Source of the DNA: Pseudanabaena sp. lw0831
GTDB taxonomy: Bacteria; Cyanobacteriota; Cyanobacteriia; Pseudanabaenales; Pseudanabaenaceae
Reading direction: 5' to 3'
Length of the DNA: 64,000 bases
Assembly (NCBI RefSeq): GCF_016584665.1
Contig: NZ_BBJB01000114.1
Location: forward strand, 19,106-83,105
A model generated the notes under the pieces. That model was not told the origin of the DNA. It made no database searches and was given only the letters and a program-made list of their open reading frames with translations. The position numbers and the translations under genes are program-made. Position 1 is the stretch's first letter; each line of letters starts with the position of its first letter. This document shows positions 25,301-34,092 of the stretch, one piece after another.

Positions 25301-25351
25301 AATTCAAAAACTGTGGCTCACGCGCAGCGTGCGACACAGTTTTTGGGAATT
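25301..25351 (-). terminator. Imperfect hairpin after the double ABC ATPase gene
   Basis: AATTC...AAAAACTGTG and CACAGTTTTT...GAATT pair around core CACGC-GCA-GCGTG with a few mismatches. It looks like a decayed member of the triloop hairpin family and ends the leftward ABC gene. Confidence 0.6.
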
Positions 25352-25358
25352 CTAATTT

Positions 25359-27089
25359 TTAGCTATTGATGTAAGGAATGCGTGGAATTGAAGCAATTAA
25401 AGCCTTAGTATATTCATGTCGAGGATTGGTCAACACTTCTGCGGTACTGTCCTGCTCTACAATTTTACCGCTACGCATCACAGCAATGCGATCGCAGAAA
25501 AACTGGGCAACAGCGAGATCGTGGGTAATGAAGATATAAGTTAGCTTAAATTCTTGTTTGAGATCGCGCATTAACTGCAAAACTTGGCTCTGAATCGATG
25601 CATCAAGCATACTGACTGGCTCATCACAGATAACTAATTTAGGGTTAGTAATCAAAGCACGGGCGATCGCCACTCGTTGCAATTGACCACCCGACAAATC
25701 CGAAGGATAACGTTCGGCTAATTGCGAATTTAGTCCCACTTTTTCGAGAATTGCATATACTTTTTCGCGGGCTGATTCCAGATCGGGGGCGAGTTTGTGA
25801 ATCAGTAAAGGATCGGCGACGCTGCGAAATACGGTCATATAGGGACTAAAGCAAGCACGGGGATCTTGGAAAATCATCTGCATCTGCGATCGCATTTGGC
25901 GAAGTTGTTCACCTTTGAGTCTAGTTAGTTCTACGCTATTAAACCGCACTGAACCGCGATCGGGTTTAATCAATTGCAGAATTGCACGTCCCGTTGTGCT
26001 TTTGCCAGAACCACTTTCGCCAATAATACCAAAAGTTTCTCCTGAGATGATTTCTAAGTCAACGCCATCAACTGCCCTGACTAACCCAATCGAAGGATCA
26101 ACCAATCGCGTCAGCAGATTTCCGCCAGTGACATAATGTTTTTTGAGATGATTAACATAGAGAATTACTCTGGGTGCTGATTTTGGAGGAACCAGAGTTT
26201 TCTCAATTACCTTAACTTCTTCCCGATCTAGGTTCTCTTCTACAGGATTCTCTGAGACATGTTCGGGGATATCCCCTAGAACTTCCCGATCTTGAACTTC
26301 AGAAATATCTTGTCTAGAAGATAATACCTCAGGATGAAAATGGAGAACAGAAGCCAGTAAGCTTTGGGTATAGGGATGTTGCGGGGAACGGAAAATTTGT
26401 TCGACGGCTCCAGTCTCCACGATCGCACCGTTATACATGACGGCAATGCGATCGCAATATTCGGCAACCATACCAAGATCGTGGGTGACTAGCAGTAAGC
26501 CCATAGAACGGGTTTTGCGAAGTTCGGTTAGTTCCTTGAGAATATCGGTGGCAACAGTGACATCCAGACTAGTAGTTGGCTCATCCGCAATCAATAAAAC
26601 AGGATTAAGTAGTAGCGAAAGCGCGATCGCTACCCTCTGACGCATCCCACCACTAAATTCATGGGGATATTGCTTAGCTCGTGATGGATCGATACGAACG
26701 GCTTTAAGCGCATCTTTTAGCCGTTGTTGAGCGGATTGGGCTGAGAGCTTAAGATAATGAGATGCTAATACTTCTAAACCATGTGCCTCGATGCTCATCA
26801 ATGGATCGAGCCTTGTCATCGGATCTTGAAATATTAATCCAACCTTTTCGCCGCGCCATGAGCCATCTTTTTTCTCTGCGATCGCTTCGCCATCGACACA
26901 GATTGTCCCTTCAATATTCGCATATTTGGGTAGTAGCTTAATTAGCGATCGCCCAATCGTTGATTTGCCACAGCCGCTTTCGCCGATTAAACCTAGCGCT
27001 TCACCTGCTTGTAAATGGAAAGTAACGCGATCGACCGCAGGCTCTGCATCGCCATAACGAACAGTCAAGTTTTCGACTTCAAGCAGCAT
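25359..27089 (-). CDS. Fused double ABC ATPase of a peptide/nickel (DppD-DppF, GsiA-like) transporter
   Basis: About 576 residues comprising two complete ABC ATPase domains with an oligopeptide-type C-terminal region after the first (motif PQHPYTQSLL). Walker A motifs are GESGCGKS and GESGSGKS; signatures are FSGGMRQRVA and LSGGQLQRVA; Walker B segments are LLIADEP and LVICDEP. One chain therefore supplies both nucleotide sites for an oligopeptide, glutathione or nickel importer. ATG 27089 (MLLEVENLTV) is the likely start; a TTG lies further upstream at 27122. Permease and binding-protein genes are not in the window. Confidence 0.88.
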   Translation of the reverse strand: MLLEVENLTVRYGDAEPAVDRVTFHLQAGEALGLIGESGCGKSTIGRSLIKLLPKYANIEGTICVDGEAIAEKKDGSWRGEKVGLIFQDPMTRLDPLMSIEAHGLEVLASHYLKLSAQSAQQRLKDALKAVRIDPSRAKQYPHEFSGGMRQRVAIALSLLLNPVLLIADEPTTSLDVTVATDILKELTELRKTRSMGLLLVTHDLGMVAEYCDRIAVMYNGAIVETGAVEQIFRSPQHPYTQSLLASVLHFHPEVLSSRQDISEVQDREVLGDIPEHVSENPVEENLDREEVKVIEKTLVPPKSAPRVILYVNHLKKHYVTGGNLLTRLVDPSIGLVRAVDGVDLEIISGETFGIIGESGSGKSTTGRAILQLIKPDRGSVRFNSVELTRLKGEQLRQMRSQMQMIFQDPRACFSPYMTVFRSVADPLLIHKLAPDLESAREKVYAILEKVGLNSQLAERYPSDLSGGQLQRVAIARALITNPKLVICDEPVSMLDASIQSQVLQLMRDLKQEFKLTYIFITHDLAVAQFFCDRIAVMRSGKIVEQDSTAEVLTNPRHEYTKALIASIPRIPYINS

Positions 27090-27177
27090 GTTTTTTAAGG
27101 ACTGAGTATCTAAGCATCTCAAGCTAAAATATCATGCTTCAAGACACTTACAGTGCTTTGCGCTGACAGGGCAACCA

Positions 27178-27224
27178 AGATTTTTGTTAAAAGTGTTGTA
27201 AAGCAAGACTTTTAACAAAAATCT
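27178..27224 (-). terminator. 22-bp hairpin upstream of the ABC gene
   Basis: Arms 27178-27199 and 27203-27224, loop AAA, with few mismatches near the loop. It lies between cobQ and the ABC ATPase gene; on the minus strand it would end the cobQ transcript. Confidence 0.65.
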
Positions 27225-27250
27225 TCTGATCTGCTGAGTCAAAAAAATAA

Positions 27251-27285
27251 CAGAGAGTTACGGCGCAAAGTACCGCCTCTCTCTG
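27251..27285 (-). terminator. Hairpin just after cobQ
   Basis: CAGAGAG and CTCTCTG arms with inner GGCG/CGCC, 31 bases beyond the cobQ stop on the minus strand. Confidence 0.6.
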
Positions 27286-27315
27286 TTTCCACTAAATTGG
27301 TAAAAGCTATACATT

Positions 27316-28797
27316 CTAGATATCGAGATAACGATGAATTGCAGTAAGGTCTAGATGTGTTTCTAGCAAGTCTGCCATATCGTTATAAAGCTTTTGTTGA
27401 TGATCTTGCCAAGAGATAGTGGCTGACTGATGTTCAGGAATATTTGCCAATCTGGTTAAAGCTTGGCGCACAGCAGCCGATTCAAATAGACCGTGTAAAT
27501 AACTGCCCCATACCCGATCGTATTGCATTCCTTCATCACGAAACTCGCGATCGCATTGCACTTGCAGTAAAGGTTGGATTTGCGAAGATGCACTTGCCTC
27601 AGTTAATTTGGTAACTCCCATATGAATTTCATAGGTCATCCATTTATCGATAGATTGCGAACTTTGCCAGATCGCATGTACCTGACGCACCTGTTTGGTT
27701 GCCATAAATTCGGTGCTAATTGGTAATAGTCCCAAGCCTGCCACTTCCCCTGAGGAACCAGCAACACCTTCGCGATCGCATAGATATTTTCCCAACATCT
27801 GGTAGCCACCACAGATACCAACGATCGGAACGCCGCGATGATGTGCAGCCAGAATTGCATTTCCTAATCCTGAAGTTCTTAACCATTGCAGATCACTGAG
27901 AGTATTTTTGCTGCCAGGGAGAATAATGATCTTTGCATTGTCTAAATCCGCAATGGTTTTCGCCCAAACGGTCTCTATGCCTAAATCTAATTGCCAAGGC
28001 TGACTATCTTGAGAATTAGATAAATATGGAAATCTAATCCATGCGATCTTTGCGCCCTGACCTTTCGCTTCTGCTTCGCTACATAAACTGTCTTCACTCT
28101 CAGGTTGTAGATCTGCGGCATAGGGAAGAACTCCTAAATAAGGAAGATGTGGCATATGCTCGCGAAAGTGTTTTTCCGCATCACTAAACAATCGTAAATC
28201 ACCACGAAATTTGTTGACAATAAAGCCTAATCCCAAATCCCTTGCAGTTTCAGGTAGAAGCTGATGCGTACCTATTATCTGAGCAAACACCCCTCCCTTC
28301 TCAATATCCCCAACCAGAATCCAACGTCCTTGCAGGTGGACGATCGGGCGTAAATTTACGAGATCGCGATGCATGAGATTTAGTTCTACAGGGCTGCCAG
28401 CACCTTCTAACAGCAAAACATCACAGCGATCGCGCCAATATTCGAGAGAGTCACGCACAGTCTCCCAGAGAGTCTCAATATGTCGATAATAATCAATTGC
28501 CGCGATATGTTGACGGGCTTCTCCTAATAAGACCAATTGCGAAGTTCCATTTCCTGATGGCTTTAAAAGAATTGGATTCATCTCTACTATGGGACGCATC
28601 CCACAGGCGATTGCTTGTACTGCTTGCGCTCGACCTATTTCTCCGCCTTCAAAGGTCACATAGGAATTATTCGACATATTTTGCGCTTTAAATGGAGCAA
28701 CTTTTACTCCATTGCGTCTCAGCCAAGCCCCTAATGCAGTAACCATCCAGCTTTTGCCAGCATTGGATGAAGTTCCTAAAACAGATATGGCTTTCAT
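27316..28797 (-). CDS. cobQ: Cobyric acid synthase
   Basis: A 493-residue glutamine amidotransferase that amidates four side chains of adenosylcobyrinic acid a,c-diamide in cobalamin or pseudocobalamin synthesis. N-terminal P-loop VLGTSSNAGKS (about 5-15). The class I glutaminase part has the nucleophile Cys in GICGGYQMLGKYL and the catalytic His in GSYLHGLFE. ATG 28797 (MKAISVLGTSS) matches family starts; the frame extends further but into a hairpin. It is divergent from cbiB, the next enzyme in the same pathway, so the two likely share a control region. Confidence 0.93.
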   Translation of the reverse strand: MKAISVLGTSSNAGKSWMVTALGAWLRRNGVKVAPFKAQNMSNNSYVTFEGGEIGRAQAVQAIACGMRPIVEMNPILLKPSGNGTSQLVLLGEARQHIAAIDYYRHIETLWETVRDSLEYWRDRCDVLLLEGAGSPVELNLMHRDLVNLRPIVHLQGRWILVGDIEKGGVFAQIIGTHQLLPETARDLGLGFIVNKFRGDLRLFSDAEKHFREHMPHLPYLGVLPYAADLQPESEDSLCSEAEAKGQGAKIAWIRFPYLSNSQDSQPWQLDLGIETVWAKTIADLDNAKIIILPGSKNTLSDLQWLRTSGLGNAILAAHHRGVPIVGICGGYQMLGKYLCDREGVAGSSGEVAGLGLLPISTEFMATKQVRQVHAIWQSSQSIDKWMTYEIHMGVTKLTEASASSQIQPLLQVQCDREFRDEGMQYDRVWGSYLHGLFESAAVRQALTRLANIPEHQSATISWQDHQQKLYNDMADLLETHLDLTAIHRYLDI

Positions 28798-28809
28798 GAT
28801 GTCAATACA

Positions 28810-28854
28810 ATAAGTTAGGATAGGCGACACTTCGGGCAACCTATCCTAACTTAT
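28810..28854. repeat. 15-bp palindrome between divergent cobQ and cbiB
   Basis: ATAAGTTAGGATAGG (28810-28824) and its exact complement (28840-28854), spacer 15. It fills the whole 69-base gap between two divergent cobalamin genes, so it probably affects initiation rather than termination. No B12 riboswitch box was seen. Confidence 0.7.
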
Positions 28855-28866
28855 CATCGAATTCTT

Positions 28867-29862
28867 GTGCTAGAGCTATCTCCTAACTTTCTGATTTTAA
28901 TCTTCGCAGCAGGTCTCGATCGCCTAATTGGCGATCCTGTCAATTGGCTGCATCCAGTGCAGGTCATGGGATGGATGATCTCACAGTTTACTAATTTGGT
29001 ACTGATCAAAGATCCTGTTTCTAGCCCTCGTATTCCTCGCTTTTCACCACTAATCATGAAAATGTTAGGGCTGATTTTAGGAACTAGCATGATTTTAGGA
29101 AGTGGAATCGGCGCTTGGTTAATCGCGATCGCTTCAGCAAAAGTCCATCCTATTTTCGCGATCGCTGTTTCCAGTATTTTATTAGCCGCCTGTTTTGCGG
29201 GACGAAGTCTCCGCAATGCTGCTGAATCCGTGCTAACTGTGTTACAAACTGGCAATATCGAAAATGCTCGCCAAGAACTAAGTCGCTATGTGGGGAGGGA
29301 CACGGAAAATTTGACAGAATTAGAAATTTTACGGGCTGTTTTGGAAACCGTGACCGAAAATGCGATCGATGCTGTTACCTCGCCATTGTTTTATGCCTTG
29401 ATTGGTTCACTATTGTTTGATTATGGAGGTGTTGCCCTAGCGATCGCCTACAAAGCAGCTAGCACCCTCGACTCAATGGTCGGCTATCGCGAATCACCCT
29501 ATACCGATCTTGGCTGGTTTAGCGCCAAGACCGATGATGTGCTGACTTGGTTGCCCTGTCGCTTAACGGTGATAACTCTAGCTTTAATGTCGGGGAAACC
29601 CATTTATGTTTGGCAGATTTGCGATCGCGATGCCAAGCAAGACCCTAGCCCCAATTCAGGATGGAGTGAATGTGTCTATGCGGCAATTTTGCAAGTACAG
29701 GTAGGCGGCGAAAATCGCTATCGTGGTCTTATCAAACAGAAACCTTTATTGGGAGATGCGATTGAAGCGATCGCAGCACCTAAAATTTCACAAGCTCTCA
29801 AACTAACGCGCATTTGTTTTTTAATTTGGCTTAGCCTCGTCATAGTCATAGCCAATAAATAG
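28867..29862 (+). CDS. cbiB: Adenosylcobinamide-phosphate synthase CbiB/CobD
   Basis: A 331-residue polytopic membrane enzyme attaching aminopropanol (phosphate) to adenosylcobyric acid. Family blocks: DRLIGDPVNWLHPVQVMGWM (about 18-37), SLRNAAESV, LVGRDTE-like SRYVGRDTENL (about 139-149), ENAIDAVTSPLFY (about 163-175), and YRESPYTDLGWFSAKTDD (about 206-223). It starts at GTG 28867. Its last codons AAA-TAG are in the left arm of a 19-bp palindrome, whose other arm encodes the end of the converging gene. Confidence 0.93.
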   Translation: MLELSPNFLILIFAAGLDRLIGDPVNWLHPVQVMGWMISQFTNLVLIKDPVSSPRIPRFSPLIMKMLGLILGTSMILGSGIGAWLIAIASAKVHPIFAIAVSSILLAACFAGRSLRNAAESVLTVLQTGNIENARQELSRYVGRDTENLTELEILRAVLETVTENAIDAVTSPLFYALIGSLLFDYGGVALAIAYKAASTLDSMVGYRESPYTDLGWFSAKTDDVLTWLPCRLTVITLALMSGKPIYVWQICDRDAKQDPSPNSGWSECVYAAILQVQVGGENRYRGLIKQKPLLGDAIEAIAAPKISQALKLTRICFLIWLSLVIVIANK

Positions 29863-29897
29863 TAAAAAGGGATGCTGAGCATCCCTTTTTACTATTT
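29857..29897. terminator. 19-bp palindrome containing two stop codons
   Basis: Arms 29857-29875 and 29879-29897 are exact complements, loop TGA. cbiB stops at TAG 29860-29862 in the left arm and the FHA gene stops at 29892-29894 in the right arm. Both genes therefore end Lys-TAG. Confidence 0.9.
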
Positions 29898-31025
29898 ACT
29901 AATTTGGCGACATTCATCACCAGATATTGATTTAGTACTGCCATCGGGTAAAACCTTAACGCAGGCAATATCTGTCTTTGGAGCAAAGAAAGTATAGGCT
30001 ATAACGCCTGAAAGTAATATCAAAGAAGCAGGAATTAGCACGTTTAAAGATAGCCATTTTGGGCGTAATTTCTTCTTGATACTTGCTAGCTTTTTCTGAA
30101 CTGCCAAAATATGGGGATGCTTATCTTCGAGCGATCGCTTATAAATTTTGATCGCCTGTTCATAAAGATTTTTGACCTCTTGATAGCGCTTTTGAGAATA
30201 GTACATGGCAGCTAAATCTACTAAACTAGCCGCAATTTCTGGATGCTCTACACCTAACACCTTTCTTTTGATTTCTAAAGCTTGTGAAAACAATGATTCT
30301 GCTTTTGTATATAAAGCCTGAGAATTATAAATTGCTGATAAGTCGAGCATTGCTGAGACGGCATCAGGATGATCTTCCCCCAGAGTCTGCTTACGAATGG
30401 CGATCGCTTGTAGAAATAGTTTTTCGGTTTTATCAAATTGGTTTTGCAAATAACTGATAGCTGCTAAATCTATTAAGCAATTAGCAACAAGAGGATGTGA
30501 TTCTCCATATAAATTTTGATTTACAATTAAAATTTGCTCAAGAGAGCTTTCAGCTTCAGTATATTTACCAGACTTGCGATCTTTTTGGGCTATCTCTTGT
30601 AAACATTCAAGAAAAATAGAAACTTTGCCTTGAGCATAGGGTGGCTCAGGTTCAATTCGATAAATAGCAAGAGTATTGCTACTAAAAACAATTTCATCTC
30701 CATGCATTAAAATCCATGAATCGCGCATTTCTCCGTTAATCAACAACCCATTTGTGCTTTTCCCTTTTTCAGGAGTGCCATCACTAAGACGAAATAATTG
30801 TAGTAGAGGAGCAGGTACAGAAATTCCTATTAAAGTTGCGTGTTCACGTGACACTGACTGCGATCGCAAAACGATCTCGTTTTCTGGAGATCGCCCAAGT
30901 ACATAGCTCTTACTAGATAGCAAGATCCGTTGCTGTCCTTCAGGATCTTTCAAAATCAGATAATGCTCGAATTGACTGCCTTCAACTACGGTCGCATCTT
31001 GTGGAGTAATGGATCTTGGATTCAT
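29892..31025 (-). CDS. FHA domain plus TPR membrane protein
   Basis: A 377-residue protein. An N-terminal FHA domain (about 20-130) shows YVLGRSPENEIVL, SVSREHATLIG and STNGLLINGE, which are the phosphothreonine-binding residues. Four kinesin-light-chain-type TPR units follow (about 145-310, repeated pattern GEDHPDAVSAMLDLSAIY). Near the C-terminus are a basic stretch, one membrane segment (about 330-350) and a short extracytoplasmic tail with two cysteines. It suggests a membrane-tethered adaptor reading Ser/Thr kinase signals. No kinase is adjacent. Confidence 0.8.
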   Translation of the reverse strand: MNPRSITPQDATVVEGSQFEHYLILKDPEGQQRILLSSKSYVLGRSPENEIVLRSQSVSREHATLIGISVPAPLLQLFRLSDGTPEKGKSTNGLLINGEMRDSWILMHGDEIVFSSNTLAIYRIEPEPPYAQGKVSIFLECLQEIAQKDRKSGKYTEAESSLEQILIVNQNLYGESHPLVANCLIDLAAISYLQNQFDKTEKLFLQAIAIRKQTLGEDHPDAVSAMLDLSAIYNSQALYTKAESLFSQALEIKRKVLGVEHPEIAASLVDLAAMYYSQKRYQEVKNLYEQAIKIYKRSLEDKHPHILAVQKKLASIKKKLRPKWLSLNVLIPASLILLSGVIAYTFFAPKTDIACVKVLPDGSTKSISGDECRQISK

Positions 31026-31063
31026 AGTTAAGAGGGGCGATTGCTAATTACGAAGAGCGCAAT

Positions 31064-31166
31064 AAGTAGCTAGGCACAATTAAACATAAAATCCCAAAAC
31101 CTGTACCGCCCGCGCAGCGGGCGGTACAGGTTTTGGTTCTAGTTTTTTAATTATGCAGAGGTACTT
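31064..31166. repeat. Repeat family A, complete copy
   Basis: The left terminus begins AAGTAGCTAGGCACAATTAA (31064). The right terminus, read on the minus strand from 31166, begins AAGTACCTCTGCATAATTAA. Between them is a 20-bp perfect hairpin (31094-31113, 31117-31136, loop GCA). The 31026-31371 gap otherwise holds only hairpins. Confidence 0.75.
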
Positions 31167-31259
31167 GGTCAGAATATTCAAATACTTGAAACTTTTGACA
31201 TTGATTAAAACTAACCTACCCACATCAAACTTGCAAGAAGCAATATAAGATATTTGGCT

Positions 31260-31302
31260 GAAGCAATCAGATATGAAGCAAAGCGTCACATCTGATTGCT
31301 TC
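31260..31302. repeat. Hairpin with 13 perfect outer base pairs
   Basis: GAAGCAATCAGAT (31260-31272) pairs with 31290-31302; further inner pairing leaves loop AAA with two mismatches. A decayed triloop hairpin in a gap between leftward genes. Confidence 0.6.
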
Positions 31303-31304
31303 AC

Positions 31305-31363
31305 AATCAAACCCAAAACAGTTGCGGCTGGCTTTCCCCGCCGCAACTGTTTTGGGTTTGATT
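31305..31363 (-). terminator. 24-bp hairpin after the 31372-32166 gene
   Basis: Perfect arms 31305-31328 and 31340-31363 with an 11-base loop. It ends the leftward membrane-protein gene. Confidence 0.8.
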
Positions 31364-31371
31364 TGCCTAAT

Positions 31372-32166
31372 TTATGCGCTCTTAAAAAAACGAATAATTT
31401 CTCGAACTTGTTCTAAAAATTGGCTGTCTGCACTCAATTGCGCGATCGCTTGTCGAGATTCACGCGCTAAGCGATCGTGATCGCGATCATTGGTAGCTCG
31501 TAAATCTTCAACATTTGCACCTAGTCGGGATAGATCTTTGCGCGTCTCATCGGCAAACTGCTCATATTTTGTCACCCACGAATAAGGATTTTCAGTACTT
31601 AGTTGCTCGTTAATTTGTCGAACTGACTCTTCCAAATTAATAAAGCGTTGCCGTAACTCCATTACGTCTTCGCGAGGATAATCAATTTGTTGTGAGATTA
31701 ACCTTAATCGTTGAGCTATATATTCATAGGCACTAATTGCAGGACGTAATATGGTCAACATCAGCGCCGCGATCGCACCCACATAACCGATCGTGCCAAC
31801 GCCGCTCGATGCTAAAACATATAGGGCGATCGCCGAAATTACATGTAATGCGATCGCTAATCCTAGGGATTTTTGGGCAAGCGATCGCACATAGGGTAAT
31901 TGGTTCTCATCGACAGCGATGCCTTTATCCTTAGAAATTTCCGCTTGATTGAGTACAGCCTTGGACTGAAAGTAAACGTTCCAAGGCACAGTGACGATAA
32001 TGATCAGCCACACAAAAATGCTGGCTCCAATTACCCAATCAATAAAATTGCCAAAGGGTAAATCCAACCATTGCGTTAGTCCAAATCCTGCCAAAAAGAT
32101 CAGTAGCAAAGCTCCAAGCCAACCAATAAAATTGCCCATTGGGGTTACCTGAATATATAGCTGCAT
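31372..32166 (-). CDS. Hypothetical membrane protein with C-terminal helical domain
   Basis: A 264-residue protein. Hydrophobic segments at about 10-28, 41-60, 95-115 and 117-135 are followed by a charged, helical, probably coiled-coil half (LRQRFINLEESVRQINEQLS). The C-terminus continues with Arg/Asp-rich helix, so the layout is four membrane spans plus a cytoplasmic coil. ATG 32166 is used; an in-frame ATG at 32139 would also do. I recognise no characterised family. Similar proteins occur in other filamentous cyanobacteria. Confidence 0.6.
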   Translation of the reverse strand: MQLYIQVTPMGNFIGWLGALLLIFLAGFGLTQWLDLPFGNFIDWVIGASIFVWLIIIVTVPWNVYFQSKAVLNQAEISKDKGIAVDENQLPYVRSLAQKSLGLAIALHVISAIALYVLASSGVGTIGYVGAIAALMLTILRPAISAYEYIAQRLRLISQQIDYPREDVMELRQRFINLEESVRQINEQLSTENPYSWVTKYEQFADETRKDLSRLGANVEDLRATNDRDHDRLARESRQAIAQLSADSQFLEQVREIIRFFKSA

Positions 32167-32172
32167 CAAGTC

Positions 32173-32213
32173 AAAATAAGATAGGCGGCGCTTAGCGCCG
32201 CCTATCTTATTTT
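32173..32213 (-). terminator. 19-bp hairpin after htrA
   Basis: Perfect arms 32173-32191 and 32195-32213, loop TTA, between the htrA stop and the next leftward gene start. Confidence 0.8.
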
Positions 32214-32236
32214 GGGTTTATAGAAATTGGAGCATC

Positions 32237-33472
32237 CTAATTAGGGAATTTTTGTGGGAACTGAGCAGTTTCCACACTTAACGCTACCGTCTGTCCATTG
32301 CGTTTAACTTCCATATTGATCTTGTCACCAACAGCCCGATCTTCCACTAGTTGCGTGACTTGATCGGCAGTCAAGATTTCTTTGTCGTTAAACTTGGTGA
32401 TGACATCACCGCGCTTAGCACCTGCCTTTGCCGCAGGGGAATCATCCACAACTCTGGTAATTAGTACACCTTTATCTTCAGAGATTTTAATGCCAAACTC
32501 AGTGTCTTGATTGACTTGTTTCTTGACATTTGCATCAACTGTCACCATCTGAATGCCAAGATAGGCACGGCTGACTTTTCCATTCGCAATTATCTGTTTA
32601 GCAATGCGCTGAGCCGTCTCGATCGGAATTGCAAACCCTAAACCCTGTGCGCCTTGAATGATTGCAGTGTTTACACCAATGACTTCACCATTTTGATTAA
32701 GCAAGGGGCCACCTGAGTTACCAGGATTAATCGCGGCATCAGTTTGAATGAAACTAACCCGCTTATCGACTCCAATTTGACCACTATTACGCCCGATCGC
32801 ACTGATGATTCCTGCGGTAACGGTATTGTCTAAGCCAAGAGGATTACCGATCGCGATCGCCCAGTCACCTGGTTGTAAATTTTGAGAGCTGCCGATGCTT
32901 ACGGTAGGCAAATTATCAGGCTTAACTTGTACAACAGCAATATCTGTAAGTTCATCGCTACCCAAGACCTTGCCTTCGATTTGGCGACCATCTTTGAGAA
33001 TCACAGTCACTTTGTCTGCGCCACTAACGACGTGGGCATTAGTGATAATATCGCCTTCTTTGTTGATGATAAAGCCTGAACCAGTGCCGCGTTCAACCCG
33101 TTCTTTGGGCATACGACGTAATTGATCGCCAAAAAATTGGCGAAACATGGGATCGTCTAAAAATTCTTGAGGAATTTGTTGATTACCCGCCGCGACAGTA
33201 CGCGAGGCATTGATTCTCACAACGGCTGGACCTGTGCGGTTAACTGCCTCCACAACGTAATTACGAGGGACTGAGATCGATTTAACTCTGTCGCTATCCT
33301 GTGCGATCGCTGGTGAGATCGATGCAACTTGAGTCACAGGTGTAATTAATGTTGTATTTGGCGATCGTACTCCAGACACAACTGCCCAAGCTCCCAAGAT
33401 GACACCTAACAACAACATCGAAGCATAAATCAAAGGTTGCTTGTAACGAGATTTTTTATTTGAGTCTCTCAT
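32237..33472 (-). CDS. HtrA/Deg-family serine protease
   Basis: About 411 residues: an N-terminal membrane anchor or signal segment (about 14-32), a trypsin-like domain with the triad His in DIITNAHVV, Asp in LTDIAVVQV and Ser in NPGNSGGPLL, then one PDZ domain (from about 295, VDDSPAAKAGAKRGDVITKFN). It degrades or refolds damaged periplasmic and thylakoid-lumen proteins, as do HhoA, HhoB and HtrA of cyanobacteria. Which paralogue this is cannot be decided. ATG 33472 is preferred over the TTG at 33490. Upstream lies a 620-base divergent region shared with pstS. Confidence 0.92.
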   Translation of the reverse strand: MRDSNKKSRYKQPLIYASMLLLGVILGAWAVVSGVRSPNTTLITPVTQVASISPAIAQDSDRVKSISVPRNYVVEAVNRTGPAVVRINASRTVAAGNQQIPQEFLDDPMFRQFFGDQLRRMPKERVERGTGSGFIINKEGDIITNAHVVSGADKVTVILKDGRQIEGKVLGSDELTDIAVVQVKPDNLPTVSIGSSQNLQPGDWAIAIGNPLGLDNTVTAGIISAIGRNSGQIGVDKRVSFIQTDAAINPGNSGGPLLNQNGEVIGVNTAIIQGAQGLGFAIPIETAQRIAKQIIANGKVSRAYLGIQMVTVDANVKKQVNQDTEFGIKISEDKGVLITRVVDDSPAAKAGAKRGDVITKFNDKEILTADQVTQLVEDRAVGDKINMEVKRNGQTVALSVETAQFPQKFPN

Positions 33473-33748
33473 AGCTATTTCCGCGACCAATAATACTTAA
33501 CATTCTACAAAAAATTTTTTATCGTGTTGATCTTTGACGCTAGACGGAAAACCGTCACTTAACATTTAGCCACAGTTTTAAAGAATAATGCATCACCCAT
33601 GAGAACTTATTTACTCCCTTACCAACGTGATGTGCAACTATTTTTGAGCCATTGCCATGAGGTTGTTTGAGATACAGAAAATTCAAACTCCTTATTAGTG
33701 CATTACGATGAATCAAGGCTTTCAGACTCTTAGTTGCACATCGCGTTT

Positions 33749-33798
33749 CCAGTGAATAATTAGTGTTGCGTGGCTTCGCAACACTAATTATTCACTGG
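33749..33798. repeat. 22-bp hairpin in the htrA-pstS divergent region
   Basis: Perfect arms 33749-33770 and 33777-33798, spacer TGGCTT. Not a 3' terminator for either divergent gene. Confidence 0.8.
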
Positions 33799-33886
33799 TA
33801 AGGCGGAGCTTTGCGTCGCATTTATTTGTATTTGGGTTTTATGTCCTAAGCAAAACTTGCATTGCTATATTTGGTTATAGCTTGAC

Positions 33887-33939
33887 AACAAAACAGACAA
33901 GAGAGGTGGGCTTAGCCCACCTCTCTTGTCTGTTTTGTT
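33887..33939. repeat. 25-bp hairpin upstream of the Pho box
   Basis: Perfect arms 33887-33911 and 33915-33939, loop TTA. It could insulate the pst promoter from upstream transcription. Confidence 0.85.
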
Positions 33940-33977
33940 AATTAATCTTGACGTAAAAACTTTTTGCCAAACTAAAC

Positions 33978-34031
33978 TTAACTGCATCTTTAACATCCCT
34001 TAACCTTTGGTTGACGGATGCAGTTTAGTAT
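33978..34031 (+). promoter_or_regulatory. Pho box and promoter of pstSCAB
   Basis: Repeats of TTAAC/TTGAC start at 33978, 33990, 34000 and 34011, so the last three are spaced 10-11 bases. This matches the cyanobacterial Pho box (imperfect 8-base repeats separated by 3). A candidate -10 TAGTAT (34026-34031) lies the right distance downstream. The SphR/PhoB response regulator is expected to bind under phosphate starvation. Confidence 0.7.
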
Positions 34032-34092
34032 CGATCTTGTCTAGTTTAAATGCCTAGTAAACCGTAACAGATATAATCGCAGTAAGATTTCT

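Noticed and set aside
28798..28866. Cobalamin riboswitch between cobQ and cbiB
   Set aside because: The gap is 69 bases and filled by a palindrome; there is no room for the B12-box aptamer.
34072..34077. TATAAT just before pstS as the main -10
   Set aside because: It would leave a leader of only about 9 bases and lies too far from the Pho box; TAGTAT at 34026 fits better.
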